A stretch of 64,000 bases of DNA. Source: Salinibacterium sp. M195. GTDB taxonomy: Bacteria; Actinomycetota; Actinomycetes; Actinomycetales; Microbacteriaceae. Under the pieces are notes generated by a model, which saw nothing but the letters and a program-made list of their open reading frames with translations, did not search any database and was not told where the DNA came from. Positions 32,485 through 41,011 of the stretch are shown one piece after another (the stretch's first letter is position 1; each line of letters begins with the position of its first letter). The stretch lies in the NCBI RefSeq assembly GCF_019443965.1, contig NZ_CP040814.1, forward strand, positions 372,001 to 436,000, read 5' to 3'. A program made the translations under genes and the position numbers.

Positions 32485-32513
32485 CTGTGGCGGTCGATTC
32501 ATGACCGCCACAG
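32485..32513 (+). terminator. 11-bp hairpin between the second roadblock gene and the DUF2510 gene
   Basis: Arms CTGTGGCGGTC (32485-32495) and GACCGCCACAG (32503-32513), 7-nt loop, no T-tract. It probably gives partial termination or an RNA-processing/stability point within the operon, lowering expression of the last gene. Confidence 0.6.
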
Positions 32514-32541
32514 AGAGCCTCATCGCTCAGAGAGAATCATC

Positions 32542-33522
32542 ATGACCCACGGCACCGACGTTCCCGCAGGGTGGTACCGTGACCCGCTCGGGGCCCCTCA
32601 GCTTCGCTGGTGGAACGCCGCCGCCTGGACCGAGCACGTCTCTGAACTCGCCAACCCCAGCACGCCACCGAGCGACACTTCGGCGCAGCAGGAGCGAGAG
32701 GTCACCACCCCGACTCTGGTTAACGATCGCGAACCCCTGATTATTCATCCTGCACCGAGGGTGCGAGCAAGCGATCATGCTGCCGCCGCCGCGCGGCGCG
32801 GCTCAACCACGGCACTCGTTCCTGATCGCGAATCAGAGCAGCACACACCAGAACCTCAGCAAGACGCGGAGCCTGCGCCCAGACGCGAGCGACAGCGCAC
32901 ATCGTCACCAGAGGCAGCTTTCTCACTCACAGCCGACACGTGGAATGCGCTCAACCGTGCCATCACTGAGGCCGTCCATTCTCCGGCAGAACCCCTCGTC
33001 GAACTCAGGTTCATTGACGCCCCCACCCTCGTTATCGACCCACGCGGCCAGCTGTACTGGTGGGCAGACTCCATCGATAACCTGGCGTCGACCTCTTCTG
33101 ACAGCGATGTCGAAACCGTGCCCCGCCCGTTGGGAATCCATCACAATGAGGCCGGCCGTGATTGGGAACCCCTTGTCTGGCTCGTCGGAACTCAAGCAGA
33201 GCCCGAGTCATTCGACCCCCTGAGCCTCTCTGGCGCTCGGTTCAAGCTACGCCGTTGGCCAAACCTGACGACGTTGAAGCACACCACGGACCAGATGACG
33301 ATGACAGCAATGCTGGGCGCGGCCTACCTCACGGTCACCGAGCTTGCGTCTCTCGCCAAAGTCGAGACCGATGACGCTCGACGTCTGGTTTCCACCTTTG
33401 AACTCATGGGGCTGTTGACCCACACCGTCGACACGACGGCCGATGCTGCGCGTGATCCCTTCAGCGCACCACAAGCCAAAGAAGGCATCTTCTCGCGACT
33501 CAAGGCTCGCTTCAGCCGCTGA
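32542..33522 (+). CDS. DUF2510-containing protein with a possible C-terminal winged-helix segment
   Basis: 326 residues. The N-terminus carries a DUF2510 motif, GWYRDPLGAPQLRWWNAAAWTEHV, common in actinobacterial membrane- or envelope-associated proteins. A long Pro/Ser/Glu-rich linker (about residues 40-125) follows, then a folded part that includes FIDAPTLVIDPRGQLYWWAD. Near the C-terminus AYLTVTELASLAKVETDDARRLVSTFELMGLLTHT looks like the winged-helix of DUF742 (CvnC) proteins, which is suggestive but weak. No membrane helix. As the last gene of the GTPase operon it could replace CvnC as effector. Confidence 0.6.
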   Translation: MTHGTDVPAGWYRDPLGAPQLRWWNAAAWTEHVSELANPSTPPSDTSAQQEREVTTPTLVNDREPLIIHPAPRVRASDHAAAAARRGSTTALVPDRESEQHTPEPQQDAEPAPRRERQRTSSPEAAFSLTADTWNALNRAITEAVHSPAEPLVELRFIDAPTLVIDPRGQLYWWADSIDNLASTSSDSDVETVPRPLGIHHNEAGRDWEPLVWLVGTQAEPESFDPLSLSGARFKLRRWPNLTTLKHTTDQMTMTAMLGAAYLTVTELASLAKVETDDARRLVSTFELMGLLTHTVDTTADAARDPFSAPQAKEGIFSRLKARFSR

Positions 33523-33566
33523 TCGCACGATGCTCGGCGAGCTCCGCTGCACTACGGAAGACGCCG

Positions 33567-34511
33567 TTAGTGCACGTACTCCATGAGGTCATAACCGAAG
33601 ACGCGCAACGCCTCGATTACTCGCAATCGCGCTTGCATGTTGCTGTCTTCAAACTGAATGGATGCCGCATAGGCAATCGCACGCTTGTTTCCTCTGAGCG
33701 CGCCCGCTTCCGCTCGCACCCCACGATCGATGCCGGTCTTGTTGACGAGCAACGTGTTGTGGTCTGCTCCCCGATGAGCCAGCGGATCAAGCCCGAACGC
33801 ACTCGCAACCAGCGAGAGGTCTGTGTTGAGCGAGAGCCAGCCGAGCACGCGTTGGCTGGCGATGGAATTCACGATTTCTCCGCGAGCCAGCGCGCCAAAT
33901 AGCCAGCTGAGTTCGATGGTGGAGCCGACGGAGACTTGGGGTGCGTCGTCGGGACCTCGGTTGTCGCGCACGAGGTCAAGAAGGGCAGTTTTGGTGAGGC
34001 CGAGGGATTCGGTGCGGGCTCGCACGGCATCCAACCCGATCAGTCTCAGGAGCATATTCGTGGCGAGGTTGTCGCTGGTGGCACCGACGAGCGCCGCTAG
34101 GTCGGCGACGGGTAGCGATGGCGCTTGCAGGTGTTGCCAGAGTCCGGCTGCGCCTACTGAGGCTCCGGGAATCTTGTCGAGGATGCCGTAGGGAGCAAAT
34201 TCGCGTTGGTCGAATCGTGCCGACACTTCGATGAGCAGCAGAATTTTGCCGATGCTGGCGGTGGGCAGTTCAACTCTGTCGTCGATACTCAACACCGTCT
34301 TGCCCGTGTTGATATCTACCGCGCTTGCCGACACCCGGATTCCGGAGTCGCCGAGCTTCAACTTTCCGAGCGCGGCAAAGGTACTCGTGAAGTTGGGTTC
34401 TTCACCAGTTCCGGCATGCTTCGCTACGCGGGGTGTGCGAATGCGCTGACGGCGTTCTCGGGTTTGCTCAATCTCTACCAAATAGTGACGCGATCTTTCG
34501 GGGATAGCCAC
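33567..34511 (-). CDS. Class A beta-lactamase-like serine hydrolase
   Basis: 314 residues of the penicillin-binding/beta-lactamase fold: active-site SxxK in LPTASIGKIL, the SDN-like motif in GATSDNLATN, and the third element NKTG near the C-terminus. There is no signal peptide; the first 50 residues are charged and include ERRQRIRTPRVAK, so it is probably cytosolic or uses another route. Substrate unknown; these proteins include hydrolases that are not true lactamases. The GTG at 34511 overlaps the M13 peptidase 3' end by 37 nt; a TTG at 34481 would reduce this. Its stop codon lies in a hairpin-like repeat shared with the convergent DUF2510 gene. Confidence 0.75.
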   Translation of the reverse strand: MAIPERSRHYLVEIEQTRERRQRIRTPRVAKHAGTGEEPNFTSTFAALGKLKLGDSGIRVSASAVDINTGKTVLSIDDRVELPTASIGKILLLIEVSARFDQREFAPYGILDKIPGASVGAAGLWQHLQAPSLPVADLAALVGATSDNLATNMLLRLIGLDAVRARTESLGLTKTALLDLVRDNRGPDDAPQVSVGSTIELSWLFGALARGEIVNSIASQRVLGWLSLNTDLSLVASAFGLDPLAHRGADHNTLLVNKTGIDRGVRAEAGALRGNKRAIAYAASIQFEDSNMQARLRVIEALRVFGYDLMEYVH

Positions 34512-36442
34512 AGCGAATCGGATTCAGTAACACCAAATGTCTCATAGAACGCATCGATATTGCGAACAATTTGGTTGCAGCGGAACTCGTTTGGCGAATG
34601 AGGGTCGATCGCGAGCAGGCGAATGACTTCTTCGTCGCGGCCCTTTTGCTGCCACGCTTGAGCCCAGGACATGAAGAATCGCTGTGCGCCAGTGAGGCCG
34701 TCAATTACTCGCGGCTCCGCTCCGTCGAGCGAAATCGCGTAGGCCTTCCAAGCGATAGCAAGCCCGCCAAGGTCTCCGATGTTTTCACCGATGGTGAGCG
34801 AACCGTTGACGTGATGCTCAGGAACCTGCGCCGGCGCGAGGGCGTTGTACTGATCGATGAGCGACGTAGTGCGCTCTTCGAAAGCCGCCTTGTCTTCGGG
34901 CGTCCACCAGTCGATGAGGCGACCGTCGCCGTCATATTTGGAACCCTGGTCGTCGAAGCCGTGGCCAATCTCGTGGCCAATGACAGCACCGATCGCTGCA
35001 TAGTTAGCGGCGTCATCCCGACCCTCATCGAAGAAGGGGTACTGCAAGATGGCGGCAGGGAACACGATTTCGTTGAAGCCGGGGTTGTAATACGCATTGA
35101 TGGTTTGCGGGGTCATGAACCACTCGTCGCGGTCGAGCGGCTTGCCGATCTTGCCGAGTTCACGCTGGAACTCAAACTCGTTGGCGGCACGCATGTTGCC
35201 TGCCAGATCATCTGCGCTGATCTCGAGGGTGGAGTAGTCACGCCACTTGGCCGGGAACCCGATCTTGGGCGTGAACTTGTCGAGCTTGTCGAGGGCCCGT
35301 TCGCGAGTTGTTGGGCTCATCCACTCGAGGTTGGTGATCGACTGGCGATAAGCCTCGACGAGATTAGCTACGAGCACATCCATCGCCGCTTTGGCTGTTG
35401 GCGGAAAGTGACGCTCAACATAAATCTTGCCGACAGCTTCGCCAAGAACGCCCTCAACGAGGGAGACGCCGCGCTTCCACCGCGCCCGAATTTCGGGCGT
35501 ACCCGAGAGGGTGCGCCCGTAGAAGTCGAAGTTTGTCTCGACGAAGTCGCCCGAAAGGTACGCCGCGTTATTGCGGATGACCTGCCACGACAGCCAGTCA
35601 CGCCAGGCTTGCAGGTGGTCGTCGTTCAGTACCGCCTCAAGCCCTTCGGCGAAGCTGGGTTGACGCACAACAACCTCGTCGAAGGCGTTGGCCGGAACAT
35701 CGATCGCGTCGAGCCAGACGTTCAGGTCAACGGCACCCGTCAGGTCGTTGGCAGCCTGCCACGTCATCGGGTTGTAGGTCTTCTCACTATCGCGGTTCGC
35801 GACGTTATCCCAGTGCTTCGACGCGATCGCGGTTTCGAGGGCAACGATGCGGGCGGCACGCTCGGCGGGAGCGTCAAGGCCGGCGAGGGTGAGCATCCGC
35901 TCAATAAAGGTTTCGTACTTGGCGAGAATGTCAGCGAACTTCTCTTCGCGGTAGTACGACTCATCGGGCAAGCCAAGGCCGCCCTGCTCGAGAAAGACGA
36001 GGTAGCGCTCGGGGTTTCCGGGGTCGTTGTCGACGAAGAGCTGGAAGAAACCGCTCGTGCCGCCGCGTTCGAGACGACCAAGAGTGCTGAGAAGAGTGGG
36101 AATGGAATCAACAGCGGCGACGTCGGAAAGTTGTTGCGCGATGGGAGTCGCGCCCAGTTCATCGGCGCGGGCTTCGTCGAGGAAGCTCGCATACAGGTCA
36201 CCGACCTTGCCAGCTTCAGTGCCAGGGTCTGCTGACTGAGACTCAATGATGATGTCGCGCACGGCAACCTCAGACTCCTCGGCCAACACCATGAAAGAGC
36301 CATAGCGTGCCTTGTCGGAAGGGATCTCCGTGCGATCGATCCACGCACCGTTCACATGCCGAAAGAGATCATCTTGCGGGCGAACCTGCGGATCGAGATC
36401 GTTGACGGCAATTCCTGAAGGTAATGACGATTCGGCACTCAT
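34475..36442 (-). CDS. M13 family zinc metallopeptidase (PepO/neprilysin-like)
   Basis: 655 residues. Zinc motif HEIGH at 490-494 and the third-ligand motif GENIGDLGGL downstream are exact for the M13 family, as is the N-terminal VRPQDDLFRHVNGAWIDRTEIPSDKARYGSF. The conserved NAYYNPGFNEIVFPAAILQ precedes the active site. There is no signal peptide, so it is an intracellular oligopeptidase as in many bacterial PepO proteins. Length is typical. TAGGCT sits 7 nt before the ATG, so the mRNA is leaderless. The serine hydrolase gene overlaps its end and may be co-transcribed. Confidence 0.92.
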   Translation of the reverse strand: MSAESSLPSGIAVNDLDPQVRPQDDLFRHVNGAWIDRTEIPSDKARYGSFMVLAEESEVAVRDIIIESQSADPGTEAGKVGDLYASFLDEARADELGATPIAQQLSDVAAVDSIPTLLSTLGRLERGGTSGFFQLFVDNDPGNPERYLVFLEQGGLGLPDESYYREEKFADILAKYETFIERMLTLAGLDAPAERAARIVALETAIASKHWDNVANRDSEKTYNPMTWQAANDLTGAVDLNVWLDAIDVPANAFDEVVVRQPSFAEGLEAVLNDDHLQAWRDWLSWQVIRNNAAYLSGDFVETNFDFYGRTLSGTPEIRARWKRGVSLVEGVLGEAVGKIYVERHFPPTAKAAMDVLVANLVEAYRQSITNLEWMSPTTRERALDKLDKFTPKIGFPAKWRDYSTLEISADDLAGNMRAANEFEFQRELGKIGKPLDRDEWFMTPQTINAYYNPGFNEIVFPAAILQYPFFDEGRDDAANYAAIGAVIGHEIGHGFDDQGSKYDGDGRLIDWWTPEDKAAFEERTTSLIDQYNALAPAQVPEHHVNGSLTIGENIGDLGGLAIAWKAYAISLDGAEPRVIDGLTGAQRFFMSWAQAWQQKGRDEEVIRLLAIDPHSPNEFRCNQIVRNIDAFYETFGVTESDSLWLSPKDRVTIW

Positions 36443-36449
36443 GCGTCCC

Positions 36450-36455
36450 AGCCTA
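36450..36455 (-). promoter_or_regulatory. -10 element TAGGCT, leaderless start of the M13 peptidase gene
   Basis: TAGGCT, 7 nt, then the ATG at 36442 on the minus strand. Confidence 0.5.
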
Positions 36456-36505
36456 AGGCTTTCTTTACAAGGATTCGCTGCGAATCTGAGACTGGCATCG
36501 AGCCC

Positions 36506-36511
36506 TACAAT
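36506..36511 (+). promoter_or_regulatory. -10 element TACAAT, leaderless start of the MFS gene
   Basis: TACAAT, 6 nt, then the ATG at 36518; close to the consensus -10. It is divergent from the peptidase promoter 50 bp away. Confidence 0.55.
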
Positions 36512-36517
36512 TAAGCG

Positions 36518-37939
36518 ATGACAGCCTCTGACTCGGCCGCCTCTGTTTCCCCTCTACCCCACGGACTCACCACCCGCCAAGTGCTTTCCTGGCGCAACGC
36601 CATCGCGACGCTATTCGCGCTCGCTGGCTTCTCGTTCGCCAGTTGGGTTGGCCGCATCCCGACGGTGCGCGACACTTTTGACGCCACCCACTCGGAGATC
36701 GGCGTGCTGTTGTTTGGGCTCGCAATCGGATCCCTTCTTGGGCTCCTGGTTGCCGGCAAACTTGTCGACCGGTTCGGCGCTCGAATCGTGGTGCGAGTGT
36801 GCGTCGTGGTCTTCGTAGGCTCGCTCGCAGCCACCGCCCTCATCATCGGTGTGCTTGGCAGCTTCTTAGGCGCCGTGATCTCCCTCGCCGTATTTGGCCT
36901 GGCGTTTAGCACCTACGACGTCGCCATCAACCTGTCGGGCACCGCCAACGAACGGCTGCTCGGCCGCTCGACCATGCCAACCCTGCACGGCTTCTACAGC
37001 CTCGGCACAATGGGAGGGGCTGGGTTCGGCGCGGCGGCGGAGGCCCTCCACGTTCCCCTGGCCACCCACCTGATCATCGTTTCGGCGATCGTGCTCATCA
37101 CAGCGCTGCTCGTTTCAGCGTTCATCTTGCCGGAAAGACTGGCCGATCCCCCGCCGAACACCGTCGAAATGAAGATCGCTGCGGGAGAGCTGGCCGCACC
37201 GAAGCTGAAGAGCGTCTGGCTCGAACCCCGCACCATCCTGATCGGCATCATCGTGCTCGGCATGGCCTTTGCCGAAGGGTCGGCTATCGACTGGCTCGCT
37301 CTCGCCATGGTCGACGGGTACGAAATCTCCAACGCCTTCGGCACCCTCATTTTCGGTGTCTTCGTGACGGCCATGACTGCAACCCGCTTCTATGGTGTTC
37401 GCGCCCTCGACCGCTTCGGTCGCGTGCCCGTGCTGCGCACATCCGCTGGTCTCGCAGCCATCGGCTTGTTGCTCGTCATCTTCTCGCCGGTCGTTCTGCT
37501 CGCCGTCATCGGCACCGCCCTCTGGGGTGCCGGCGCTGCGCTCGGCTTCCCCGTCGGCATCTCGGCCGCCGCCGACGACCCCAAACGAGCCACCGCCAGA
37601 GTCACCGCGGTTGCGACCATCGCCTACGCCTCAACGCTCATCGGACCACCCATGATTGGCGTGCTCAGCGACCAGGTCGGCGTGCTGCACGCGCTGCTCC
37701 TGATTGTCGTTCTCGCGATCATTTCCGGACTTCTCTCGCCCTACGCTCGCGAGCTGGCAGGCCGCCACGCGTACACGTACATCGACTTCTCGTCGCCGGG
37801 TACGACATCCGCGGCCGTCACTATTGCGACGACCGAAATGCACTTCATCATCACGCCGGAGGAGATCGAAGAGGCTCAGCGCGAAAACGAGCGCCGGGGC
37901 CTTGGCAAGTTCAAACGCAAGCTGGGCGGCGGCAAATAG
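36518..37939 (+). CDS. Major facilitator superfamily transporter
   Basis: 473 residues with 12 predicted membrane helices. The MFS loop 2-3 motif is seen as GLLVAGKLVDRFGARIVVRV (G-x-L-x-D-R-x-G-x-R), repeated weakly in the second half as YGVRALDRFGRVPVLR. The long hydrophilic centre between helices 6 and 7 is typical. The C-terminal tail of about 50 residues is charged (EEIEEAQRENERRGLGKFKRKLGGGK) and is unusually long. FASWVGRIPTVRDTFDATHSEIGVLLFG is like actinobacterial MFS proteins of the sugar/drug group; the substrate cannot be assigned. Divergent from the M13 peptidase gene. Confidence 0.85.
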   Translation: MTASDSAASVSPLPHGLTTRQVLSWRNAIATLFALAGFSFASWVGRIPTVRDTFDATHSEIGVLLFGLAIGSLLGLLVAGKLVDRFGARIVVRVCVVVFVGSLAATALIIGVLGSFLGAVISLAVFGLAFSTYDVAINLSGTANERLLGRSTMPTLHGFYSLGTMGGAGFGAAAEALHVPLATHLIIVSAIVLITALLVSAFILPERLADPPPNTVEMKIAAGELAAPKLKSVWLEPRTILIGIIVLGMAFAEGSAIDWLALAMVDGYEISNAFGTLIFGVFVTAMTATRFYGVRALDRFGRVPVLRTSAGLAAIGLLLVIFSPVVLLAVIGTALWGAGAALGFPVGISAAADDPKRATARVTAVATIAYASTLIGPPMIGVLSDQVGVLHALLLIVVLAIISGLLSPYARELAGRHAYTYIDFSSPGTTSAAVTIATTEMHFIITPEEIEEAQRENERRGLGKFKRKLGGGK

Positions 37940-37960
37940 CAACTGCCCGCCGCACACCGT

Positions 37961-37966
37961 TAGGCT
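37961..37966 (+). promoter_or_regulatory. -10 element TAGGCT, leaderless start of nucS
   Basis: TAGGCT, 6 nt, then the GTG at 37973. Confidence 0.5.
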
Positions 37967-37972
37967 CATCGG

Positions 37973-38668
37973 GTGCGACTTGTCATAGCCAAATGTTCCG
38001 TTGATTACGCCGGGCGTCTCAGTGCCCACCTTCCCCTCGCAACGCGACTGCTGTTATTGAAGGCGGATGGCAGTGTGCTCGTGCACTCCGACGCGCTCTC
38101 GTACAAACCTCTCAACTGGATGAGCCCACCCTGCGTGCTCTCCACGATCGAACCCGAAACTGAGCAGTCGGATGCCGGAGTCACCGAAATCTGGAAAGTC
38201 GCCCACACCAAGTCGGCTGACATGCTCATCGTCTCGATTCACGAAATCCTGCATGACTCGAACCACGAGCTGGGCGTCGACCCCGGACTGCAGAAGGATG
38301 GCGTCGAGGCTCACCTGCAGAAGTTGCTTGCCGAGCACATCGAAATTTTGGGCGACGGCTACCGCGTTGTGCGCCGCGAATACATGACCGCTATTGGGCC
38401 AGTCGACATTCTCGCGACCGACGAGAAGGGCGCGAGCGTCGCTGTCGAACTCAAGCGACGTGGCGACATCGATGGTGTCGAGCAGTTGACGCGCTACCTC
38501 GAGCTCATGAACCGCGATCCGCTGCTGGCTCCCGTGACTGGTGTGTTTGCCGCCCAGGAAATCAAGCCCCAGGCGCGCACACTGGCGAAGGACCGCGGCA
38601 TCCGCTGTGTGTTGTTGGACTACGACGAGATGCGCGGCCTCGACGACCCCAACATGCGATTGTTCTAG
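37973..38668 (+). CDS. nucS: Endonuclease NucS (EndoMS), non-canonical mismatch repair
   Basis: 231 residues, the mismatch-specific nuclease used by actinobacteria and archaea that lack MutS-MutL. The opening [52 protein letters not shown] and the RecB-like nuclease core [23 protein letters not shown], with Asp, Glu and Lys of the PD-(D/E)xK site, are characteristic. It closes with the family's short acidic tail. GTG start with a leaderless promoter. It is flanked by the MFS and HAD genes on the same strand; no mutS was expected or seen. Confidence 0.95.
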   Translation: MRLVIAKCSVDYAGRLSAHLPLATRLLLLKADGSVLVHSDALSYKPLNWMSPPCVLSTIEPETEQSDAGVTEIWKVAHTKSADMLIVSIHEILHDSNHELGVDPGLQKDGVEAHLQKLLAEHIEILGDGYRVVRREYMTAIGPVDILATDEKGASVAVELKRRGDIDGVEQLTRYLELMNRDPLLAPVTGVFAAQEIKPQARTLAKDRGIRCVLLDYDEMRGLDDPNMRLF

Positions 38669-38685
38669 TATTCAGGCACGCAGCC

Positions 38686-38691
38686 TAGGCT
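38686..38691 (+). promoter_or_regulatory. -10 element TAGGCT before the HAD phosphatase gene
   Basis: TAGGCT, 8 nt, then the ATG at 38700. Slightly longer spacing than at nucS, so a leader of one or two bases is possible. Confidence 0.4.
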
Positions 38692-38699
38692 GGTAGCAA

Positions 38700-39362
38700 A
38701 TGGCTAATAACTGGACTTGCATTCTCGTTGACCTTGACGGCACGATCGCTGATTCGGCGCCCGGAATTACGGCGTCGCTCGCGCACATGTTTGAGGAGCT
38801 GGGTTATCCCGTGCCCTCGCAAGAGGAGCTTCTGGCGTATGTGGGCCCGCCGATGCTCGACTCATTTCGTGACCGCGCCGGCTTCACCGCTGTCGAGTCC
38901 GCCCAGGCGCTCTCGGTGTACCGCCGCCATTACATGGAGGGCAACAACGCCAACGGCAGCGCCATTTTCCCCGGCATGGCCAAAGTGCTGAAGAAGCTAC
39001 ACAAGAGCGGGATTCCGCTGGCGCTTGCTACCTCAAAGCCTGAGTTTCCGGCATCCGTGATTCTCGATCACGCGAACCTCACCCAGTACTTCCGGGTACT
39101 CGCTGGCGCGTCGATCGACGAAATTCGCAGCGCGAAGAAGGATGTCGTTGCTGAGGCCCTCACGCGCCTGACAATGATCGGTGCCGACGTGAGCAATCCG
39201 GTCATGATCGGTGACCGCGACTACGACATCGAGGGCGCTGCCGAGCACAGCATCCCCACGATTTATGTCGACTGGGGATACGGCAACCCCGGTGAATCCG
39301 ACGGCTCGATCGCTGTGGTTTCGAAGGCTGAAGAACTGCTGCCGCTGTTGCTTCCTAGCTAG
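38700..39362 (+). CDS. HAD-superfamily phosphatase, phosphoglycolate phosphatase-like
   Basis: 220 residues. The HAD nucleophile motif is LVDLDGTIADSAPGI; motif II Thr/Ser is in PLALATSKPEFP and motif III Lys plus motif IV Asp are in SAKKDVV and MIGDRDYDIEGA. The cap domain lies between residues 18 and 85. The family is close to Gph/5'-nucleotidase-type hydrolases, cytosolic phosphatases of phosphoglycolate or other small phosphates. No separate signal. It follows nucS by 31 bp. Confidence 0.85.
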   Translation: MANNWTCILVDLDGTIADSAPGITASLAHMFEELGYPVPSQEELLAYVGPPMLDSFRDRAGFTAVESAQALSVYRRHYMEGNNANGSAIFPGMAKVLKKLHKSGIPLALATSKPEFPASVILDHANLTQYFRVLAGASIDEIRSAKKDVVAEALTRLTMIGADVSNPVMIGDRDYDIEGAAEHSIPTIYVDWGYGNPGESDGSIAVVSKAEELLPLLLPS

Positions 39363-39398
39363 CGCTTGCCCTAGTTCGACTAGCAGTGTTCGTGAGCG

Positions 39399-39899
39399 CT
39401 AACGCGCTCTGGGGTCAAGCGGAAACATTCTCCGACAAGTGTAATTTGCCACGTCATATTTTTCGTCTGGCTCCCGGTCGAAGATGACGATGTGTACTTC
39501 GCGATCAAGGAGGTCAACGAGCTCCTCGTGGGTTACTTCGACCCCGTCGTGCAGCAACACTGCGCCGCCGTCTTCGAGCGTCACCGACGTCGAGTAAACA
39601 TTTGCATCCTCGACACCCTGACTCGCGAGACATTTGGCCATGAAGTGAGGTAGCTCGACAGCGGTGACGAACCGAATCACGGGCACCTCGGGGAGTTCCA
39701 CCTCCGGATACAAGGCTTCTAAGTAAAGACGGGCAGTCTGATCCTCCTGCCGAGCTAGTGCAGCGGATTCTGCAGGAGACACCGTTGGTCGAGCCATCGT
39801 ATTTGCGCCAGAAAGGGTGCACCCCGTAAGTAGACCAGTGGCAAGCGCGACAACGCCTATCGCTGCCCCGTGACGGAAAATTCGTCGTGTAACGGCCAT
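39399..39899 (-). CDS. Small lipoprotein (second of a pair)
   Basis: 166 residues. Signal peptide with a lipobox, AIGVVALATGLLTGCTLSG (lipidated Cys near residue 28), then a mature domain of about 135 residues with no known family. It has two later cysteines (AKCLASQ, NYTCRRMFP) that could form a disulfide. It starts 2 nt after the stop of the adjacent lipoprotein gene (39902-40357), so they are translationally close and likely partners at the outer face of the membrane. The 3' end is convergent with the HAD phosphatase gene. Confidence 0.7.
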   Translation of the reverse strand: MAVTRRIFRHGAAIGVVALATGLLTGCTLSGANTMARPTVSPAESAALARQEDQTARLYLEALYPEVELPEVPVIRFVTAVELPHFMAKCLASQGVEDANVYSTSVTLEDGGAVLLHDGVEVTHEELVDLLDREVHIVIFDREPDEKYDVANYTCRRMFPLDPRAR

Positions 39900-39901
39900 T
39901 G

Positions 39902-40357
39902 TTAGTTCTCACCAGCAAGTTTCAGCTCGACGATCTTCGGGAACTCGTCGTTGAAGGTCTGTTCAATCACAAGCGGATCCCGGTGAACGCCGTCAGGGAT
40001 CTGGAGCACGTGGAGCGTGTACTCAATGTTGTTCAGCGGCACCAGCAGCGATGGTGGTTGACGAAATTCAACGTGCATCACGCCGTCGTCAGCCGCATGC
40101 GCTTTCGTTGGCGTCCACTGTCGACCGCTACTTCCTCCCGTGCGGATGCCGACCTTATCGTCATCAATGAGGCATGCGACGAGGTCTCCAGAGTCGTCAT
40201 TCACGACGACGTCGGCACCGTCGCAGTCGCCGGCATTCTTGAGCGCGATGCTGGGGCCGACGCACGCGGTCAGGGAGAACCCGCACACGAGCACGAGCGC
40301 CACGAGCCCGCTCGCACGGTTAATCGTCCGGTGACGAAAATCGAATGTTCTCCGCAT
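39902..40357 (-). CDS. Small lipoprotein (first of a pair)
   Basis: 151 residues. The signal peptide LVALVLVCGFSLTACVGPS has a lipobox with Cys near residue 32. The mature part of about 120 residues holds CDGADVVVNDDSGDLVACLIDDDKVG (two Cys) and a C-terminal domain ending LKLAGEN. No family recognised. GGAGGG lies 9 nt before the ATG. Its partner follows 2 nt downstream. It is divergent from a third small lipoprotein at 40575, which suggests a local cluster of lipoproteins. Confidence 0.7.
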   Translation of the reverse strand: MRRTFDFRHRTINRASGLVALVLVCGFSLTACVGPSIALKNAGDCDGADVVVNDDSGDLVACLIDDDKVGIRTGGSSGRQWTPTKAHAADDGVMHVEFRQPPSLLVPLNNIEYTLHVLQIPDGVHRDPLVIEQTFNDEFPKIVELKLAGEN

Positions 40358-40405
40358 TTCCTGTGCCCTCCACTTATGCGATCGGGGCGTGCCCGCTTAA
40401 TCTAA

Positions 40406-40570
40406 CTAAAGCTCACTCTGGAATTCGAGAGGGGAGTCGGGCACGAATGTAATCGAATTGAGACGGCGCCTGCTCACCATGGAAGCGACGCGGTGAGGCG
40501 GTGAAATGCAGACGTCGTAAAGCTCGAAAACGTTGGGTAGCGCGTCGTCAACGTGCTCGTCTAAGGTCAC
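40406..40570 (-). CDS. Possible small protein or gene remnant (54 codons)
   Basis: From a GTG at 40570 the frame reads TLDEHVDDALPNVFELYDVC, then RRLNSITFVPDSPLEF, to a TAG. The composition is protein-like but nothing is recognised, no ribosome-binding site is seen, and it sits in the divergent gap between lipoprotein genes, antisense to the leader of the plus-strand one. It could be chance. Confidence 0.25.
   Translation of the reverse strand: MTLDEHVDDALPNVFELYDVCISPPHRVASMVSRRRLNSITFVPDSPLEFQSEL
40562..40567 (+). promoter_or_regulatory. -10 element TAAGGT, leaderless start of the 40575 lipoprotein gene
   Basis: TAAGGT, 7 nt, then the ATG at 40575. Confidence 0.45.
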
Positions 40571-40574
40571 AGCT

Positions 40575-40976
40575 ATGAGGCCAGCTATCGTCGGTATTTT
40601 CGCAACCTTCGCCGCGCTCGGCCTCAGCGGCTGCACCTCCGTGGCTGAAGAGACCTACTCCGGCGGCCCGGAACAACCCCTCACCACCATTGAGAAAGAT
40701 TTCATTGACGGCGATCCGAGCGTGGTGTGGCTGACGGATCCCGGGCACTTTGCCCTCACGCTCTCGGGCAGTTCGAGCTGTCCGGCCTATCCAACTGAAG
40801 TCCGAGAGATCGATACCCAGACGATCGAGGTTGTCTTACAAATGACACTCCGGCCCATCTGTTCGGCGGATCTTGCGCTGGTCACGTATGAGCTCAGCAC
40901 CCCCACCGGCATCGATGAATCAAGTCCCGTTGTGGTCGTTGTCGAGACTGATGAGTTCGAGCTCGCGCCGCGGTGA
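40575..40976 (+). CDS. Small lipoprotein
   Basis: 133 residues. Signal peptide with lipobox AIVGIFATFAALGLSGCTSV (Cys near residue 20). The mature domain contains WLTDPGHFALTLSGSSSCPAYP and PTEVREIDTQTIEVVLQMTLRPICSADLALVTYELSTP, with two Cys that may pair. No family named. A longer frame starting at 40533 was rejected because the lipobox and a leaderless -10 fit the ATG at 40575. It is convergent with the srsC-like gene and divergent from the lipoprotein pair. Confidence 0.7.
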   Translation: MRPAIVGIFATFAALGLSGCTSVAEETYSGGPEQPLTTIEKDFIDGDPSVVWLTDPGHFALTLSGSSSCPAYPTEVREIDTQTIEVVLQMTLRPICSADLALVTYELSTPTGIDESSPVVVVVETDEFELAPR

Positions 40977-41011
40977 AGCAATGTGCGGAGTGGCCAGTTC
41001 GAGCTTCCTCG

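Noticed and set aside
34571..36235. Long plus-strand open frame of 554 codons antisense to the M13 peptidase gene
   Set aside because: It is a shadow: the minus strand carries the complete peptidase motifs, and the plus frame has no recognisable domain or start signal.
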